In this document: piece after piece, positions 8,562-17,298 of the stretch | Layout of the letters: every line of letters starts with the position of its first letter | Numbering within the stretch: position 1 is the stretch's first letter | From: Actinomadura sp. CNU-125 | GTDB lineage: Bacteria; Actinomycetota; Actinomycetes; Streptosporangiales; Streptosporangiaceae | Direction: 5' to 3' | NCBI RefSeq assembly: GCF_001942465.1 | Contig: NZ_MKJY01000321.1 | Location: 1-54,539 of the forward strand | Length of the DNA stretch: 54,539 bases | Notes under the pieces: generated by a model | What the model was told of the DNA's origin: nothing | Seen by the model: the letters and a program-made list of their open reading frames with translations, nothing else | Database searches by the model: none | Position numbers and translations under genes: made by a program

Positions 8562-9358
8562 CGTCCCACCCCCGCCGTGGTGCGCTGCCGCGCGACCTCG
8601 TCGGCCAGGTGCGTCATGCGCTCGGCGACGGACTCGGCGGTCGGCGCGGTCTGGTGCCCGACGATCCGGCCGTCCGCCAGGTACAGCACCGCGTCGGCGT
8701 ACGCCGCCGCGACCGGGTCGTGGGTCACCATCACGATGGTCTGCCCGTCCACCCGCACGGTCTCCTGCAGCAGCGCGAGGACGTCACGGGCACTGCGGGT
8801 GTCGAGCGCGCCCGTCGGCTCGTCCGCGAACAGGACACGGGGACGGGCGACGAGAGCCCGCGCGATCGCGACCCGCTGCTGCTGCCCGCCCGACAGCTCC
8901 GACGGCAGCCGCCCGAGCCGGTCGCCGAGACCGACCCGCCGCAGGACGTCCTCCGCCCGCCGCCGGTCGACCGGCCGCCGCGCCAGCTTGAGCGGCAGCA
9001 CCACGTTCTGCATGACGGTCAAGGTCGGAAGCAGGTTGAAGTGCTGGAAAACGAACCCGATGCGCTCCCTGCGGAACTTGGTGAGCGCCGCCTCCGTCTC
9101 GCCCGCCAGCTCGGCGCCGTCGACGAGGATCCGCCCCTCGGTCGGGCGGTCGAGCCCCGCGGCGCACTGCAGCAGCGTACTTTTCCCCGAACCGGACGGG
9201 CCCATGACCGCCGTGAACGACCCGGTCGGCAGCGACAACGACGCCCCGTCCAACGCCGCCACCTGCCCGTCGCCGCTCCCGTAGACCCTCCGCACCCCTT
9301 CGAGCCGCAGGGCCTCACCCGACCCGTCGGCCGGGGGCGCCGTCTTGCGTCCGAACAT
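8558..9358 (-). CDS. ABC transporter ATP-binding protein (MacB/LolD type)
   Basis: The ATPase partner of the FtsX-like permease, 266 residues. Walker A GPSGSGKS is at 53-60. The Q-loop is in FVFQHFNLL, the ABC signature is LSGGQQQRVAIARA, Walker B is VLFADEPTGALD and the switch histidine is in MVTHDP. The start is the ATG at 9358 (MFGRKTAPP), preceded by GGAAGGCGGA. A longer frame upstream lacks protein character. The C-terminal stop overlaps the permease start (ATGA), typical of translational coupling. Confidence 0.92.
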   Translation of the reverse strand: MFGRKTAPPADGSGEALRLEGVRRVYGSGDGQVAALDGASLSLPTGSFTAVMGPSGSGKSTLLQCAAGLDRPTEGRILVDGAELAGETEAALTKFRRERIGFVFQHFNLLPTLTVMQNVVLPLKLARRPVDRRRAEDVLRRVGLGDRLGRLPSELSGGQQQRVAIARALVARPRVLFADEPTGALDTRSARDVLALLQETVRVDGQTIVMVTHDPVAAAYADAVLYLADGRIVGHQTAPTAESVAERMTHLADEVARQRTTAGVGR

Positions 9359-9821
9359 GGTTCCGCCTTCCGTCCCTGCACCCCCTCGCGGAGCGCCTCT
9401 GCAAACGAAGCTACGGACGACGGACGCCGGCGTGGATGGGCCTGAACCGCCGATCAGGGTAGGGAAATGTCCACTGTGTTTGTTTGCGTCGCCCTCGGCG
9501 TCGGGCCCTGGGGGCCCTCCTTCAACGGGCACCGCGTGCGATTGCTGCATCGCTCCGACTCGCCCGGGGGGCTCGCTGCGCGATCAGATTCTCGCTTCGC
9601 TCGAATCTGGCTTCGCTCGCAATCGCAGTGGTTTGGGTCCGCTCTGGCTGGGGTGGGGCTGGCGTTGGCTCACGGGGGCCGCCGGGCTCCGCAGCGGCCT
9701 CATCTGCGGGTTCCACCGCCCGGTCGTGCCTCCGGGCCCGCAGGCCACCTCCCGAATCCGTGAGCGGTCCCCCTGCTGCGAGCGAGGTGGGTGGGGTGTG
9801 GTGTTGTTCGGGCGGGGCGGG
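9359..9821. other. Intergenic region without a supported gene
   Basis: 463 bases between the divergent-side start of the ABC operon and the stop of the luciferase-like gene. Open frames here lack protein-like composition. A simple inverted element AGATTC/GAATCT (9586-9608) encloses repeated CTTCGCTCG units. The ABC promoter must lie near 9359-9480. I see nothing else. Confidence 0.6.
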
Positions 9822-10712
9822 TCAGTGTAGGTGGGTGCGGGCTTCGGCCAGGAGGTCTACCTGGGCTCGCCAGTCGCCGCCGGAGATGCCGATGACGGCG
9901 TGGCGGGCTCCGGCGTCGCGGTAGGCGGCCAGGCGCTCGGCGGCCGCGGCGGGCGGGCCGGTGAGGGGGACGTCGGTGGCTTCGCGGCCGTAGGCGTCGG
10001 CGATGCTCGCCGCGATGTCCGCGCGGGACGGGACGTCGCCGCCGCCCAGTGCGCCGGTGCCGCCGATCGCGATGGTGGGGACGGGACGGTCGTGTTCGGC
10101 CGCGAGGGCGGCGAGCCGCGCGGCGCCTTCGGCGACCGCGCGCGGCGGGATCAGCGACGGGAACCAGCCGTCCCCGTACCGGGCGGCCCGCCGGATCGCC
10201 GCCGGGGAGTCGTTGCCGACCCAGACCGGCGGCATCGGGACCGCCGGGGTCGGCTCCAGGGGCGCGCCGGGCTCGTCGGGGAGCGGGGTGGCCTCGCCCG
10301 CGAGCAGGCGGGGAAGGAGGCTCAGCGCGGTGTCGGTGCGGCGGCCGCGTTCCCGGTAGGGGACTCCGGCGGCGGCCCACTGGTCGGGCCCGCCGCCCGA
10401 GCCGACGCCCAGCACGAGGCGGCCGCCGGACACGTGCTGGAGCGTCGCGACCTGCTTGGCGGCCCAGGCCAGCGGACGGATCGCCGGGACGAACACGCTG
10501 GTGCCGATCGTGATCCGTTCGGTGGCCGCGGCGGCGGTGGCGAGGGCGATCGGCGCGTCCAGCGTCGGGGCGCCGACGGCGAGGTGGTCGCCGTGCCACA
10601 CGCCGTCGAGGCCGGCGTCCTCGGCGTGCCGGGCCGCGTCCCGCAGTGTGATGCCGTCCCGGTGCTGGACGGCGATGCCGGGGAGGATGACGCCGATCTC
10701 GATGGTGTCCAT
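9822..10712 (-). CDS. LLM-class flavin-dependent oxidoreductase
   Basis: A luciferase-like monooxygenase fold protein of about 296 residues, probably using FMN or F420. The (beta/alpha)8 barrel begins IEIGVILPG. Conserved features are DGVWHGDHLA, the ERITIGTSVFVPAIRPLA segment, SGGRLVLGVGSGG near 105-117, and GDGWFP. ATG at 10712 (MDTIEIG) fits the family's start best; a TTG 21 bases upstream is possible. It lies 33 bases downstream of the GNAT gene on the same strand and may be cotranscribed with marR-GNAT. The substrate is unknown. Confidence 0.87.
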   Translation of the reverse strand: MDTIEIGVILPGIAVQHRDGITLRDAARHAEDAGLDGVWHGDHLAVGAPTLDAPIALATAAAATERITIGTSVFVPAIRPLAWAAKQVATLQHVSGGRLVLGVGSGGGPDQWAAAGVPYRERGRRTDTALSLLPRLLAGEATPLPDEPGAPLEPTPAVPMPPVWVGNDSPAAIRRAARYGDGWFPSLIPPRAVAEGAARLAALAAEHDRPVPTIAIGGTGALGGGDVPSRADIAASIADAYGREATDVPLTGPPAAAAERLAAYRDAGARHAVIGISGGDWRAQVDLLAEARTHLH

Positions 10713-10745
10713 GCCACGATGCTGGACTCTCAAGTCGAGTCGAGG

Positions 10746-11249
10746 TCAAGCCGGGCGTTCGAAGAGGAGTTCGCGGCCGTCTTCCTCGTCCCACTGCTCG
10801 CCCACGTGGACGAAGCCGTGCCCGGCGATCGTCGCGAGGGAGCCCGCGTTGTCCGGGCGGATCGAGGCGCGGACCGTCCGGACGGACGGCTCCGCGGCGG
10901 CCCGGTCGAGCAACGCCGCGAGCATCGCGCGGGCGTGGCCGCGGCGGCGGTGCGCGGGGTCGACGGAGTAGGAGACCTCGACCAGGCCGTTCTCGTCGGG
11001 TCCCCGCTGGTAGCCCGCGTAGCCGACGACGGCGCCGTCCGGTTCGCTGATGGCGGCGCGGACGATCCAGGGGGCGTCCGCCGGGGTGCGGGCGAGCTGG
11101 TCGAGGCGGTATCGCCAGAGGTATTTGGCCTCGTCGGTCAGGAAGTAGCCGGTGAGTTCGACGCCGGTCGTCGCGGAGGCGCGGTCGAGGTCGTCGTCGA
11201 GAAGGGCGCGCATCGCGGCTCGGGGGAGTTCGGCGAATCGGAGGGGCAT
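10746..11249 (-). CDS. GNAT family N-acetyltransferase
   Basis: A 167-residue acetyl-CoA-dependent transferase beginning MPLRFAELPRAAMRALL. The acetyl-CoA loop region is DPAHRRRGHARAMLAALL (Q/RxxGxG/A type, here RRRGHA), followed by VRTVRASIRPDNAGSLATIAGHGF, a typical GNAT motif B. YRRG-type strands (AVVGYAGYQRGPDENG) precede it. Its ATG overlaps the stop of the MarR gene (TGATG), indicating a coupled operon. The acceptor substrate is unknown. Confidence 0.87.
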   Translation of the reverse strand: MPLRFAELPRAAMRALLDDDLDRASATTGVELTGYFLTDEAKYLWRYRLDQLARTPADAPWIVRAAISEPDGAVVGYAGYQRGPDENGLVEVSYSVDPAHRRRGHARAMLAALLDRAAAEPSVRTVRASIRPDNAGSLATIAGHGFVHVGEQWDEEDGRELLFERPA

Positions 11250-11712
11250 CAGTCGGCTTTCGCGTGGTGGTCGACGATCCGGGTGAGCAGGTCGGTCAAC
11301 CGGTCGCGGTCGGCGGGGGAGAGCGGGGCGAGGAGGTCGTCCTGGACGCTGGTCACGGTGGTGTGGAGCCGCTCCAGGTGATCGATGCCGTCGGGGGTGA
11401 TGGTGACGATGTTGCGGCGCGGTCGGCGGGGTCGGGGGTGCGCCGGACGTGGTGTCCGGCGGCGAGTTCGTTGAGGGCGGCGACGACGTCGCTGCGGTCG
11501 ATGCCGGTGCGGCGGCCGAGGTCGGCCTGGCTGGCCGGGCCGTGTTCTTCGAGGGCGGCGAGCAGCCGGTAGTGGTATCCGCGGGCACCGGCGGCGGCGA
11601 AGGCCGCGAACACCAGGCGGTGCGAATGGACGGACGCCACGTTGATCAGCCAGCTCGGCAGGCGGCGGACGCGGTCGGACGGCTCGGCCTCGGCGATGTT
11701 CACGTAGGCCAC
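11249..11712 (-). CDS. MarR family transcriptional regulator (frameshifted)
   Basis: A winged-helix regulator of about 154 residues after correction. The GTG start reads MAYVNIAEAEPSD. The HTH is ALEEHGPASQADLGRRTGIDRSDVVAALNEL and the wing begins HHVRRTPDPADR. Near 11419 the frame is lost, and the expected wing and C-terminal helices (NIVTITPDGIDHLERLH, ending VDHHAKAD) continue in another frame down to the stop at 11249-11251. One missing base in a GC run explains this. Three TTGG-N5-CCAA palindromes lie in the divergent promoter shared with the epoxide hydrolase gene, the probable targets. Confidence 0.85.
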
Positions 11713-11724
11713 TCTACTCGTTTG

Positions 11725-11779
11725 TTGGTCGAGCCAATGATTAGGTTACTGTTGGGCTCACCAATGTTGGCCAAGCCAA
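11725..11779. promoter_or_regulatory. Three MarR-type operators, TTGG-N5-CCAA
   Basis: Three 13-base palindromes of the form TTGG-N5-CCAA occur at 11725-11737, 11752-11764 and 11767-11779, between marR and the divergent epoxide hydrolase gene. The centre spacings are 27 and 15 bases. Their number and position suggest MarR represses both directions. Confidence 0.72.
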
Positions 11780-11799
11780 TGGATTTCCGGAGGTTGTCA

Positions 11800-12918
11800 G
11801 TGATCACCGCCTTCAAGCTGGACGTTCCACAGCGCGACCTCGACGACCTGCGGGGTCGGCTCGATCGCGTGCGGTGGCCGGACGAACTGCCGGGCGTCGG
11901 CTGGGACCGCGGCGTCCCGCTCGCCCGCATGAAGGAACTCGTCGAGTACTGGCGCACGGGCTACGACTGGCGCGCGCAGGAGGCGCGGATCAACGGGTTC
12001 CCGCAGTTCACGACCGAGATCGACGGTGCGGACGTGCACTTCTTCCACGTCCGCTCCCCCGAGCCGGACGCGCTCCCGCTGATCGTCACGCACGGGTGGC
12101 CGAGCGCGTCCGCCGACTTCCTCGACATGATCGGGCCGCTCACCGACCCGCGCGCGTACGGTGGCGACCCCGCCGACGCGTTCCACGTGGTCGTTCCGTC
12201 CTTGCCCGGGTTCACGCTTTCTGGGCCGACGCGCGAAACCGGGTGGGACGTGGGGCGCATCGCGCGCGCTTGGGCAGAGCTCATGGAACGTCTTGGGTAC
12301 ACCCGGTACGGCGCGCAGGGCGGTGATTGGGGCTGGCCGATCTCGACCGGGCTGGCGGGTGTCGTCCCAGAGCGTGTCGTGGGCGTGCACCTCAACTACA
12401 TGCCGTCGCCCCCGGGCGATGTCGAGGGCCTCGCAGAGGACGACCTGGAGCGGCTCGCCCAGCAGCAGGAGTACGTGTCCGACCCGGCGGGCTACTGGCA
12501 GATGCAGTCGTCGCGCCCGCAGACGCTCGCGTACTCGCTGGCGGACTCCCCCGTGGGACAGCTCGCCTGGATCGCCGACCGGGTCACCGCCTGGACGGAT
12601 CCCGCGATCGGCGTCGCCGACGACCGGCTGCTCACGACGGTCATGCTGTACTGGCTCACCGGGACGGCGGGCTCGTCGTCGCGGCTGCACGCGGAGAACG
12701 CGGGCGTCCGGGGCGGTCCCCCGCCCGCGTGCCCGGTGCCGCTGGGCGTCGCGGTGTCGCCGCACGACCTCGTTCGTCCGGTCCGGCGGCTCGTCGAGAG
12801 CCGGCACGACGTCGTGCACTGGACCGAGTTCGACCGGGGCGGGCACCTGCTCGCGCTGGAGATCCCCGAACTTCTCGTTCCGGACGTCCGGGCGTTCTTC
12901 CGTCTCGTCAAGGTCTAA
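11800..12918 (+). CDS. Epoxide hydrolase, alpha/beta-hydrolase fold
   Basis: A 372-residue epoxide hydrolase of the EHN (N-terminal lid) family. The lid begins FKLDVPQRDLDDLRGRLDRV and RWPDELPGVGW. The oxyanion-hole motif is HGWP (98-101), the nucleophile Asp176 lies in GAQGGDWG, and the catalytic His is in FDRGGHLLALE. The cap contains NYMPSPPGD. GTG at 11800 follows a CCGGAGG site. It is divergent from marR, with three palindromes between them. Such pairs usually respond to xenobiotic or endogenous epoxides; the substrate here is unknown. Confidence 0.92.
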   Translation: MITAFKLDVPQRDLDDLRGRLDRVRWPDELPGVGWDRGVPLARMKELVEYWRTGYDWRAQEARINGFPQFTTEIDGADVHFFHVRSPEPDALPLIVTHGWPSASADFLDMIGPLTDPRAYGGDPADAFHVVVPSLPGFTLSGPTRETGWDVGRIARAWAELMERLGYTRYGAQGGDWGWPISTGLAGVVPERVVGVHLNYMPSPPGDVEGLAEDDLERLAQQQEYVSDPAGYWQMQSSRPQTLAYSLADSPVGQLAWIADRVTAWTDPAIGVADDRLLTTVMLYWLTGTAGSSSRLHAENAGVRGGPPPACPVPLGVAVSPHDLVRPVRRLVESRHDVVHWTEFDRGGHLLALEIPELLVPDVRAFFRLVKV

Positions 12919-12920
12919 CG

Positions 12921-12976
12921 AAACGCTTGCGTTTACTTCGTCGTGCCCGTAGTGTTCGAAACGGTAGCGTTTCGAA
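12921..12976. promoter_or_regulatory. Two TetR operators, AAACG-N4-CGTTT
   Basis: AAACG-CTTG-CGTTT at 12921-12934 and AAACG-GTAG-CGTTT at 12958-12971. The second sits inside a longer perfect palindrome with 9-base arms (TTCGAAACG, 12955-12963 and 12968-12976). The centres are 38 bases apart and the second ends 10 bases before the tetR ATG, so autorepression is likely. Confidence 0.78.
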
Positions 12977-12985
12977 AGGACGGCG

Positions 12986-13612
12986 ATGACACCACGGGGC
13001 GACGTGCGAACCGAGGCGATCCTGGCGGCGGCACTGCAGGTGCTCGCCGAGGTCGGCTACGACCGGCTCACCATGGAGGCGGTCGCCGCGCGCGCGCAGG
13101 CGAGCAAGGCGACGCTCTACCGGCGCTGGCCCGGCAAGGCCGAACTGGTGGTCAGCGCGGTGCGCGCGCACGGCGGCGACGGCGACGGCGCGCTCGTCCC
13201 GCGCGAAACCGGCGAGCTGCGCGGCGACCTCGTCGCGGTGCTGGAGCGGATGCGCGCGAACCTGGAGGCCCAGGACGCCGCGCTGCTCCTCGGGCTGGTG
13301 GCCGCCATGCACCGCGACCCGGTGCTCGCCGAGACGGTCCGCGACCGGCTCGTCGCCGACAAGGGCGCCGCGTTCGGGACGGTCGTCGAGCGGGCGGTGC
13401 GGCGCGGCGACGTCGCGGCCGACGTCGACACCGCGCTGTTCGTGGAGCTCAGCTCGGCGATGCTGTTCTCCCGGCTGTTCGTCACTGGCGAGCCGCTCGA
13501 CGCCGCGTTCGTCCGGCACCTGGTGGACGCCGTCCTGATCCCGCTGCTGACCGGGGGCCGTCCGGCCGCCGGTCCACCGGCCGGACGGCCGACGACGCAG
13601 GGAGACCTTTAG
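12986..13612 (+). CDS. TetR/AcrR family transcriptional regulator
   Basis: A 208-residue regulator. The HTH (about 7-54) runs from RTEAILAAALQVLAEVGYDRLTM to SKATLYRRWPGKAELV. The C-terminal region FVRHLVDAVLIPLLTG is the TetR_C_16-type end. It is followed without any gap by a small membrane protein gene, so the two are an operon. Two AAACG-N4-CGTTT palindromes sit in its promoter. The C-terminal tail is Pro/Gly rich and probably disordered. The effector is unknown. Confidence 0.9.
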   Translation: MTPRGDVRTEAILAAALQVLAEVGYDRLTMEAVAARAQASKATLYRRWPGKAELVVSAVRAHGGDGDGALVPRETGELRGDLVAVLERMRANLEAQDAALLLGLVAAMHRDPVLAETVRDRLVADKGAAFGTVVERAVRRGDVAADVDTALFVELSSAMLFSRLFVTGEPLDAAFVRHLVDAVLIPLLTGGRPAAGPPAGRPTTQGDL

Positions 13613-13909
13613 ATGTGGTCCGCGATCGTGCTCGGGTTCCTCGGCGGGGTGATGGGCGGCAACGCCCTCCCGCACTTCGTCCGCGGCATCACCCGGCGCT
13701 CCTATCCGTGCACGCTGGGGAACGGCCCGATCCCCAACCTCGTCGCGGGCTGGGTCGGGCTCGTCCTGTCGGTCCTGCTCCTCGCGTGGGCCGGGCCGGA
13801 CGAGCACCCCGCCTGGACGCTCGCGGCCGCGGCCGCGGGCGTCCTCGCGATAGGCCTGTTCCATGCGGGGCCCGGCGCGTTCCCGCGGGCGAAGCCCGGC
13901 GAAGCCTGA
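13613..13909 (+). CDS. Small conserved membrane protein
   Basis: A 98-residue protein with an N-terminal hydrophobic segment (AIVLGFLGGVMGGNALP), a conserved RGITRRSYPC patch, GNGPIPNLVAGWVG, and two further hydrophobic stretches (about 40-57 and 68-84). Related small proteins, also next to TetR genes, are familiar in actinomycetes but have no known function. The ATG directly abuts the tetR stop. It is probably coregulated with, and repressed by, that TetR. Function is unknown. Confidence 0.75.
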   Translation: MWSAIVLGFLGGVMGGNALPHFVRGITRRSYPCTLGNGPIPNLVAGWVGLVLSVLLLAWAGPDEHPAWTLAAAAAGVLAIGLFHAGPGAFPRAKPGEA

Positions 13910-13919
13910 GCGGAGGGGC

Positions 13920-14697
13920 TCACGGGCGGGAGAGGAAGTCCTCGACGTGCTTCACGAACTCGTCGGTCCGCTCCATCATCACGACGTGTCCGCTGTCCAG
14001 CTCGACGTACTCGCTCCCTGCGATGCCGGTGGAGAACTCACGGTGGTTCTCCACCGGAAGGGTCGCGTCGTGCACTGCGCCCAGGACGAGCGTGGGCGCC
14101 ACGATCCGCGGCAACAGATACCGGATGTCGACCCTACGGACGAGGTCGACCTGGCGTAGGCGGGCCTGGGTCGGCGTCATGAACGCGTGGGCCTGTTCGA
14201 CCGCCTCGTGCCCGGCCCGGTTCATGAAGCCGCGGCTGTAGGCGAGGAGGGTCGAGTACCGGCCGAACGCGTCGGCGTCGCCCGCGACCGCCAGCCAGGT
14301 CGTCACCATCTGGCGGACGTACTCGTCGTCCGGCCCGGCGACGCCCGCGACCGGGACCAGGCGCCGGACGAGCTCGGGCCGCAGGCCCGCGACGGCGGCG
14401 GCGACGAGCGCGCCGAGCGAGAAGCCGAGCACGTCCGCCGGGCCGGTCGCCGACGTCCTCGATCACGGCCGCGACCTGCGCGGCGAGCGTCTCGACGGTC
14501 AGCGGTGCGGCGTCGTCCGCGGCGAGGTCGCTGCCCGCCAGGTCGGGCAGGACGACGGTGCGGTGACCGGTGAACCGGTCGAGCACGCCGTCCCACATGG
14601 CCGAGCCGGAGCCGACGCCGTGCACGAGGACGAGCGCCGGGCCCGTCCCCTCGACGCGGTAGGGGATGCGGGCGTTTCCAACGTTGATGGTGGGCAT
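13920..14697 (-). CDS. Alpha/beta-fold hydrolase (frameshifted)
   Basis: About 258 residues in two frames. The first part (MPTINVGNARIPYRVEGTG, then LVLVHGVGSGSAMW) has the oxyanion-hole HGVG. The second begins VLGFSLGALVAA with the nucleophile Ser in GFSLG and continues to the acid in AVHDATLPVEN and the His in DSGHVVMMER. The break near 14445 behaves like one extra base, the opposite sign to the other frameshifts in this window. AAAGGCGG precedes the ATG. It is divergent from an XRE-MmyB regulator that may control it. Likely an esterase or peroxidase-like hydrolase; the substrate is unknown. Confidence 0.83.
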
Positions 14698-14825
14698 CTG
14701 GAGCCGCCTTTCGGTTTCGGATGCCCCCGACGTTGCCCGGATCGCGCCGCGTTGTGGAGCGGACCGCCTTGCCTAGGACAACCGGTCCCAGGCTGCGGCG
14801 CCGCCCGATGCCCCACCATGGACGT

Positions 14826-15698
14826 ATGGACATGGACCGCCGCGAACTCGCCGATTTCCTTCGCCGTTCCCGGGAGCGGCTCCGCCCGCGGGAGGTCGGC
14901 CTGCCCGCCGGACCGCGCCGCCGCACGCCGGGGCTGCGCCGGGAGGAGGTCGCGCAGCTCGCGGGCATGTCCGCCGACTACTTCATGAGGCTCGAACAGG
15001 CCCGCAGCCCGCAGCCGTCCACGCAGCTCCTCGCCGCCCTGGCCCGCGCGCTGCGGCTCACCGAGGACGAACGCGACCACCTGTACGTCCTCGCCGGGCA
15101 CCGCCCGCCCGCCGGGCCGTTCGCGGGCGAGCACGTCCGTCCTGGCCTGCTGCACCTGCTGGACCGGCTCGGCGACACCCCCGCCCAGATCCTCGGCGAC
15201 CTCGGCGACCTGCTCGCGCAGAACGCGGCGGCCGACGCCCTTTTCGGGTGCGTCTGCACGGTCGACGGGCCCGACCGCAACATCGTCTGGCGCTGGTTCA
15301 CCGACCCGTTCGTCCGGTCCGCCTACCCGGCGGAGGACCACGAGCGCATCGCCCGCGTGCACGTCGCCGACCTGCGCGCCGCCGTGGCCCGCCGCGGGCA
15401 CGACGCCGCGGCGGCGGCCCTGGTCGAGCGGCTGCACGGGACCGGCGGCGAGTTCACCCGGCTGTGGGAGCGGCACGAGGTCGCGGTGCGCCGCACCAGC
15501 CGGATGCGGGTGCTGCATCCGGAGGTCGGGGCGGTCGAGTTCGACGCGGAGGTGCTGGTGACGCCCGCCGCGGACCAGCGCCTCGTCGTCTACGCGCCGC
15601 CGCCCGGGTCGCGTTCGGTGGAGGCCCTCGAACTGCTGCGCGTCATCGGCCCGGAGTCGGCCCACCGGAGCCATGTCGCAGGCGCCACAGGGACGTGA
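14826..15698 (+). CDS. XRE family regulator with MmyB-like ligand-binding domain
   Basis: A 290-residue regulator. The N-terminal XRE helix-turn-helix (about 8-80) contains RRRTPGLRREEVAQLAG and SADYFMRLEQARSPQPSTQLL, the signature of the MmyB/AdpA-like group. The C-terminal MmyB domain (about 105-275) includes NIVWRWFTDP and a DLRAAVARRGHD segment and, by family knowledge, binds a fatty-acid-like ligand. It is divergent from the frameshifted alpha/beta hydrolase, the usual target arrangement. Its last 56 bases overlap the 3' end of the convergent methyltransferase gene. Confidence 0.9.
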   Translation: MDMDRRELADFLRRSRERLRPREVGLPAGPRRRTPGLRREEVAQLAGMSADYFMRLEQARSPQPSTQLLAALARALRLTEDERDHLYVLAGHRPPAGPFAGEHVRPGLLHLLDRLGDTPAQILGDLGDLLAQNAAADALFGCVCTVDGPDRNIVWRWFTDPFVRSAYPAEDHERIARVHVADLRAAVARRGHDAAAAALVERLHGTGGEFTRLWERHEVAVRRTSRMRVLHPEVGAVEFDAEVLVTPAADQRLVVYAPPPGSRSVEALELLRVIGPESAHRSHVAGATGT

Positions 15699-16794
15699 CC
15701 TCGGCGGCCCGCGCGGCGTGCAGCGGATCGTCGGCGTCGGCCGCCTTCGGGTGGACGGGTGTCGCGTCGAGCCGGTCGATCACCCGCAGGCCCGCCGCCG
15801 CGACCGCGGCGAGCAGCTCGTCGCGCGTCCGCAGCCCGAGGTGCTCGGCCAGGTCGGACAGGACGAGCCAGCCCTCCCCGCCCGGCTCCAGCCGATCGCC
15901 GAGGCCGTCGAGGAAGCCCCGCAGCATCCGCCCGCCCGGGTCGTAGACGGCCCGTTCCAGCGGCGTCGCGGGCTTCGCGGGGAGCCACGGCGGATTGCAG
16001 ACGACGAGCCCGGCGCGTCCGTCCGGGTAAAGGTCCGCCTGCACGACGTCAACAGGGACCTGCAGCCGCTCGACGTTCTCCCGGGCACACGCAAGCGCGC
16101 GCTCATCGAGGTCGGTGGCGACCACCCGTCCCACACCGCGACGCGCGAGAACCGCCGCCAGGACGCCCGTGCCGGTGCCGATGTCGAAAGCGGACGTCAC
16201 CCCAGGCGGGATCGGCGCGCGCGCGACGAGATCGACGTACTCGCCCCTGATCGGTGAGAACACGCCGTAGTGCGGGTGGATCCGGTCGCCGCCGAGCGCG
16301 GGCACGGGCACGCCCTTGCGCCGCCACTCGTGTGCGCCGATCACCCCGAGCAGTTCCCGCAACGGCACCGCGTACGGCTCCTCGCATGTCCCGTACGCCT
16401 CCGTGCACGCGTCCCGGATGTCCGGCGCCCGCCGCAGCGGGATCACGTGACCCGGCTCGACCGGCACCAGAACCATGCCCAGCGTGCGCGCGCGCTGGGC
16501 CCGTGCTTGCCGGAACAGGTGGAACACCTGGACACCGGACGGTTCCGCCTTCTTCTTCTTACGCGCGGGTGCGTCGATCCGGCGCGCCATGGCTTGGAGC
16601 AACTGCCTCGCGTTCTGGAAGTCGCCGCGCCACAGCAGTGCCGTGCCCTCGCACGCCGCCCGGTAGGCGTCGTCCGCGCGCGTCCCGTCGTCGGCGATCG
16701 TGACCCGGCGGGGCGGGGGCGCGCTCTCCGACCGCCAGCGCGCGCGCCGGTCCCGCCCGTCCTCGTACCAGCCGACGACCGGTTCGTCCGACAC
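15643..16794 (-). CDS. Class I SAM-dependent methyltransferase (HemK/PrmC-like NPPW motif)
   Basis: About 383 residues. The N-terminal half (about 1-180) is a helical region with a KKKK patch and no domain I recognise. The C-terminal half is a Rossmann methyltransferase: SAFDIGTGTGVLAAVLARRG binds SAM, VVATDLDERAL is motif II, and VVCNPPWLP is the NPP[YW] motif found in enzymes that methylate an exocyclic amine of a base or glutamine. GTG at 16794 has an AGGGA site at good spacing; ATG at 16821 is an alternative without one. The gene is convergent with, and overlaps, the MmyB-type regulator. The substrate is unknown. Confidence 0.82.
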   Translation of the reverse strand: MSDEPVVGWYEDGRDRRARWRSESAPPPRRVTIADDGTRADDAYRAACEGTALLWRGDFQNARQLLQAMARRIDAPARKKKKAEPSGVQVFHLFRQARAQRARTLGMVLVPVEPGHVIPLRRAPDIRDACTEAYGTCEEPYAVPLRELLGVIGAHEWRRKGVPVPALGGDRIHPHYGVFSPIRGEYVDLVARAPIPPGVTSAFDIGTGTGVLAAVLARRGVGRVVATDLDERALACARENVERLQVPVDVVQADLYPDGRAGLVVCNPPWLPAKPATPLERAVYDPGGRMLRGFLDGLGDRLEPGGEGWLVLSDLAEHLGLRTRDELLAAVAAAGLRVIDRLDATPVHPKAADADDPLHAARAAEVTSLWRLRHGSGGPTPGR

Positions 16795-16908
16795 GCCCGC
16801 CCGTCCCTGCCCAGCACCCATAACGCGACCGTTCTGTGAGATCCCGCTTGGATCGTACGGTCGGTTCCGACCTGCCCGTGCAGGACGAATTGGTGCGACA
16901 ATCCACGA

Positions 16909-17298
16909 ATGCGACTTCCCGGGCCCTTGCACGTCATCAACGAGGGCCTCGCCTTCATCATCGAGATGGCCGCGTTCGCCGCCCTCGCCTGGTGGGGGTT
17001 CACGGTGGGAGACGCCGTACTCGTCAACGTCCTCCTCGGCATCGGGGCACCGGCCGCGGCGATCGTCCTGTGGGGCCTGTTCGCCGCGCCGAAGGCCCGC
17101 TTCGACGCCGGGCTCCCGGTCGTCCTGGCGGTGAAGACGATCGTGTTCGCCGCCGCGGCCCTGGCCGTGTTCGGCGTCGGGCACCCCGTGCTCGCCGCCG
17201 TGTTCGCGGCGATCACCCTCGTCAACACCGTCCTCGCCACGCTCGACCGGGAGGCCCACTTCCGCGCCGCGCGCGAGGACGCCGCGTCCTCCGGATGA
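16909..17298 (+). CDS. YrdB family protein (DUF2568), membrane
   Basis: A 129-residue integral membrane protein with four hydrophobic helices (about 10-30, 36-58, 68-86, 90-108). The N-terminal pattern LHVINEGLAFIIEMAAFAALAWWG and the C-terminal LDREAHFRAAR match the DUF2568/YrdB family, which has no known role. Its stop codon overlaps the ATG of the next gene (ATGA), so they are translationally coupled. Confidence 0.8.
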   Translation: MRLPGPLHVINEGLAFIIEMAAFAALAWWGFTVGDAVLVNVLLGIGAPAAAIVLWGLFAAPKARFDAGLPVVLAVKTIVFAAAALAVFGVGHPVLAAVFAAITLVNTVLATLDREAHFRAAREDAASSG

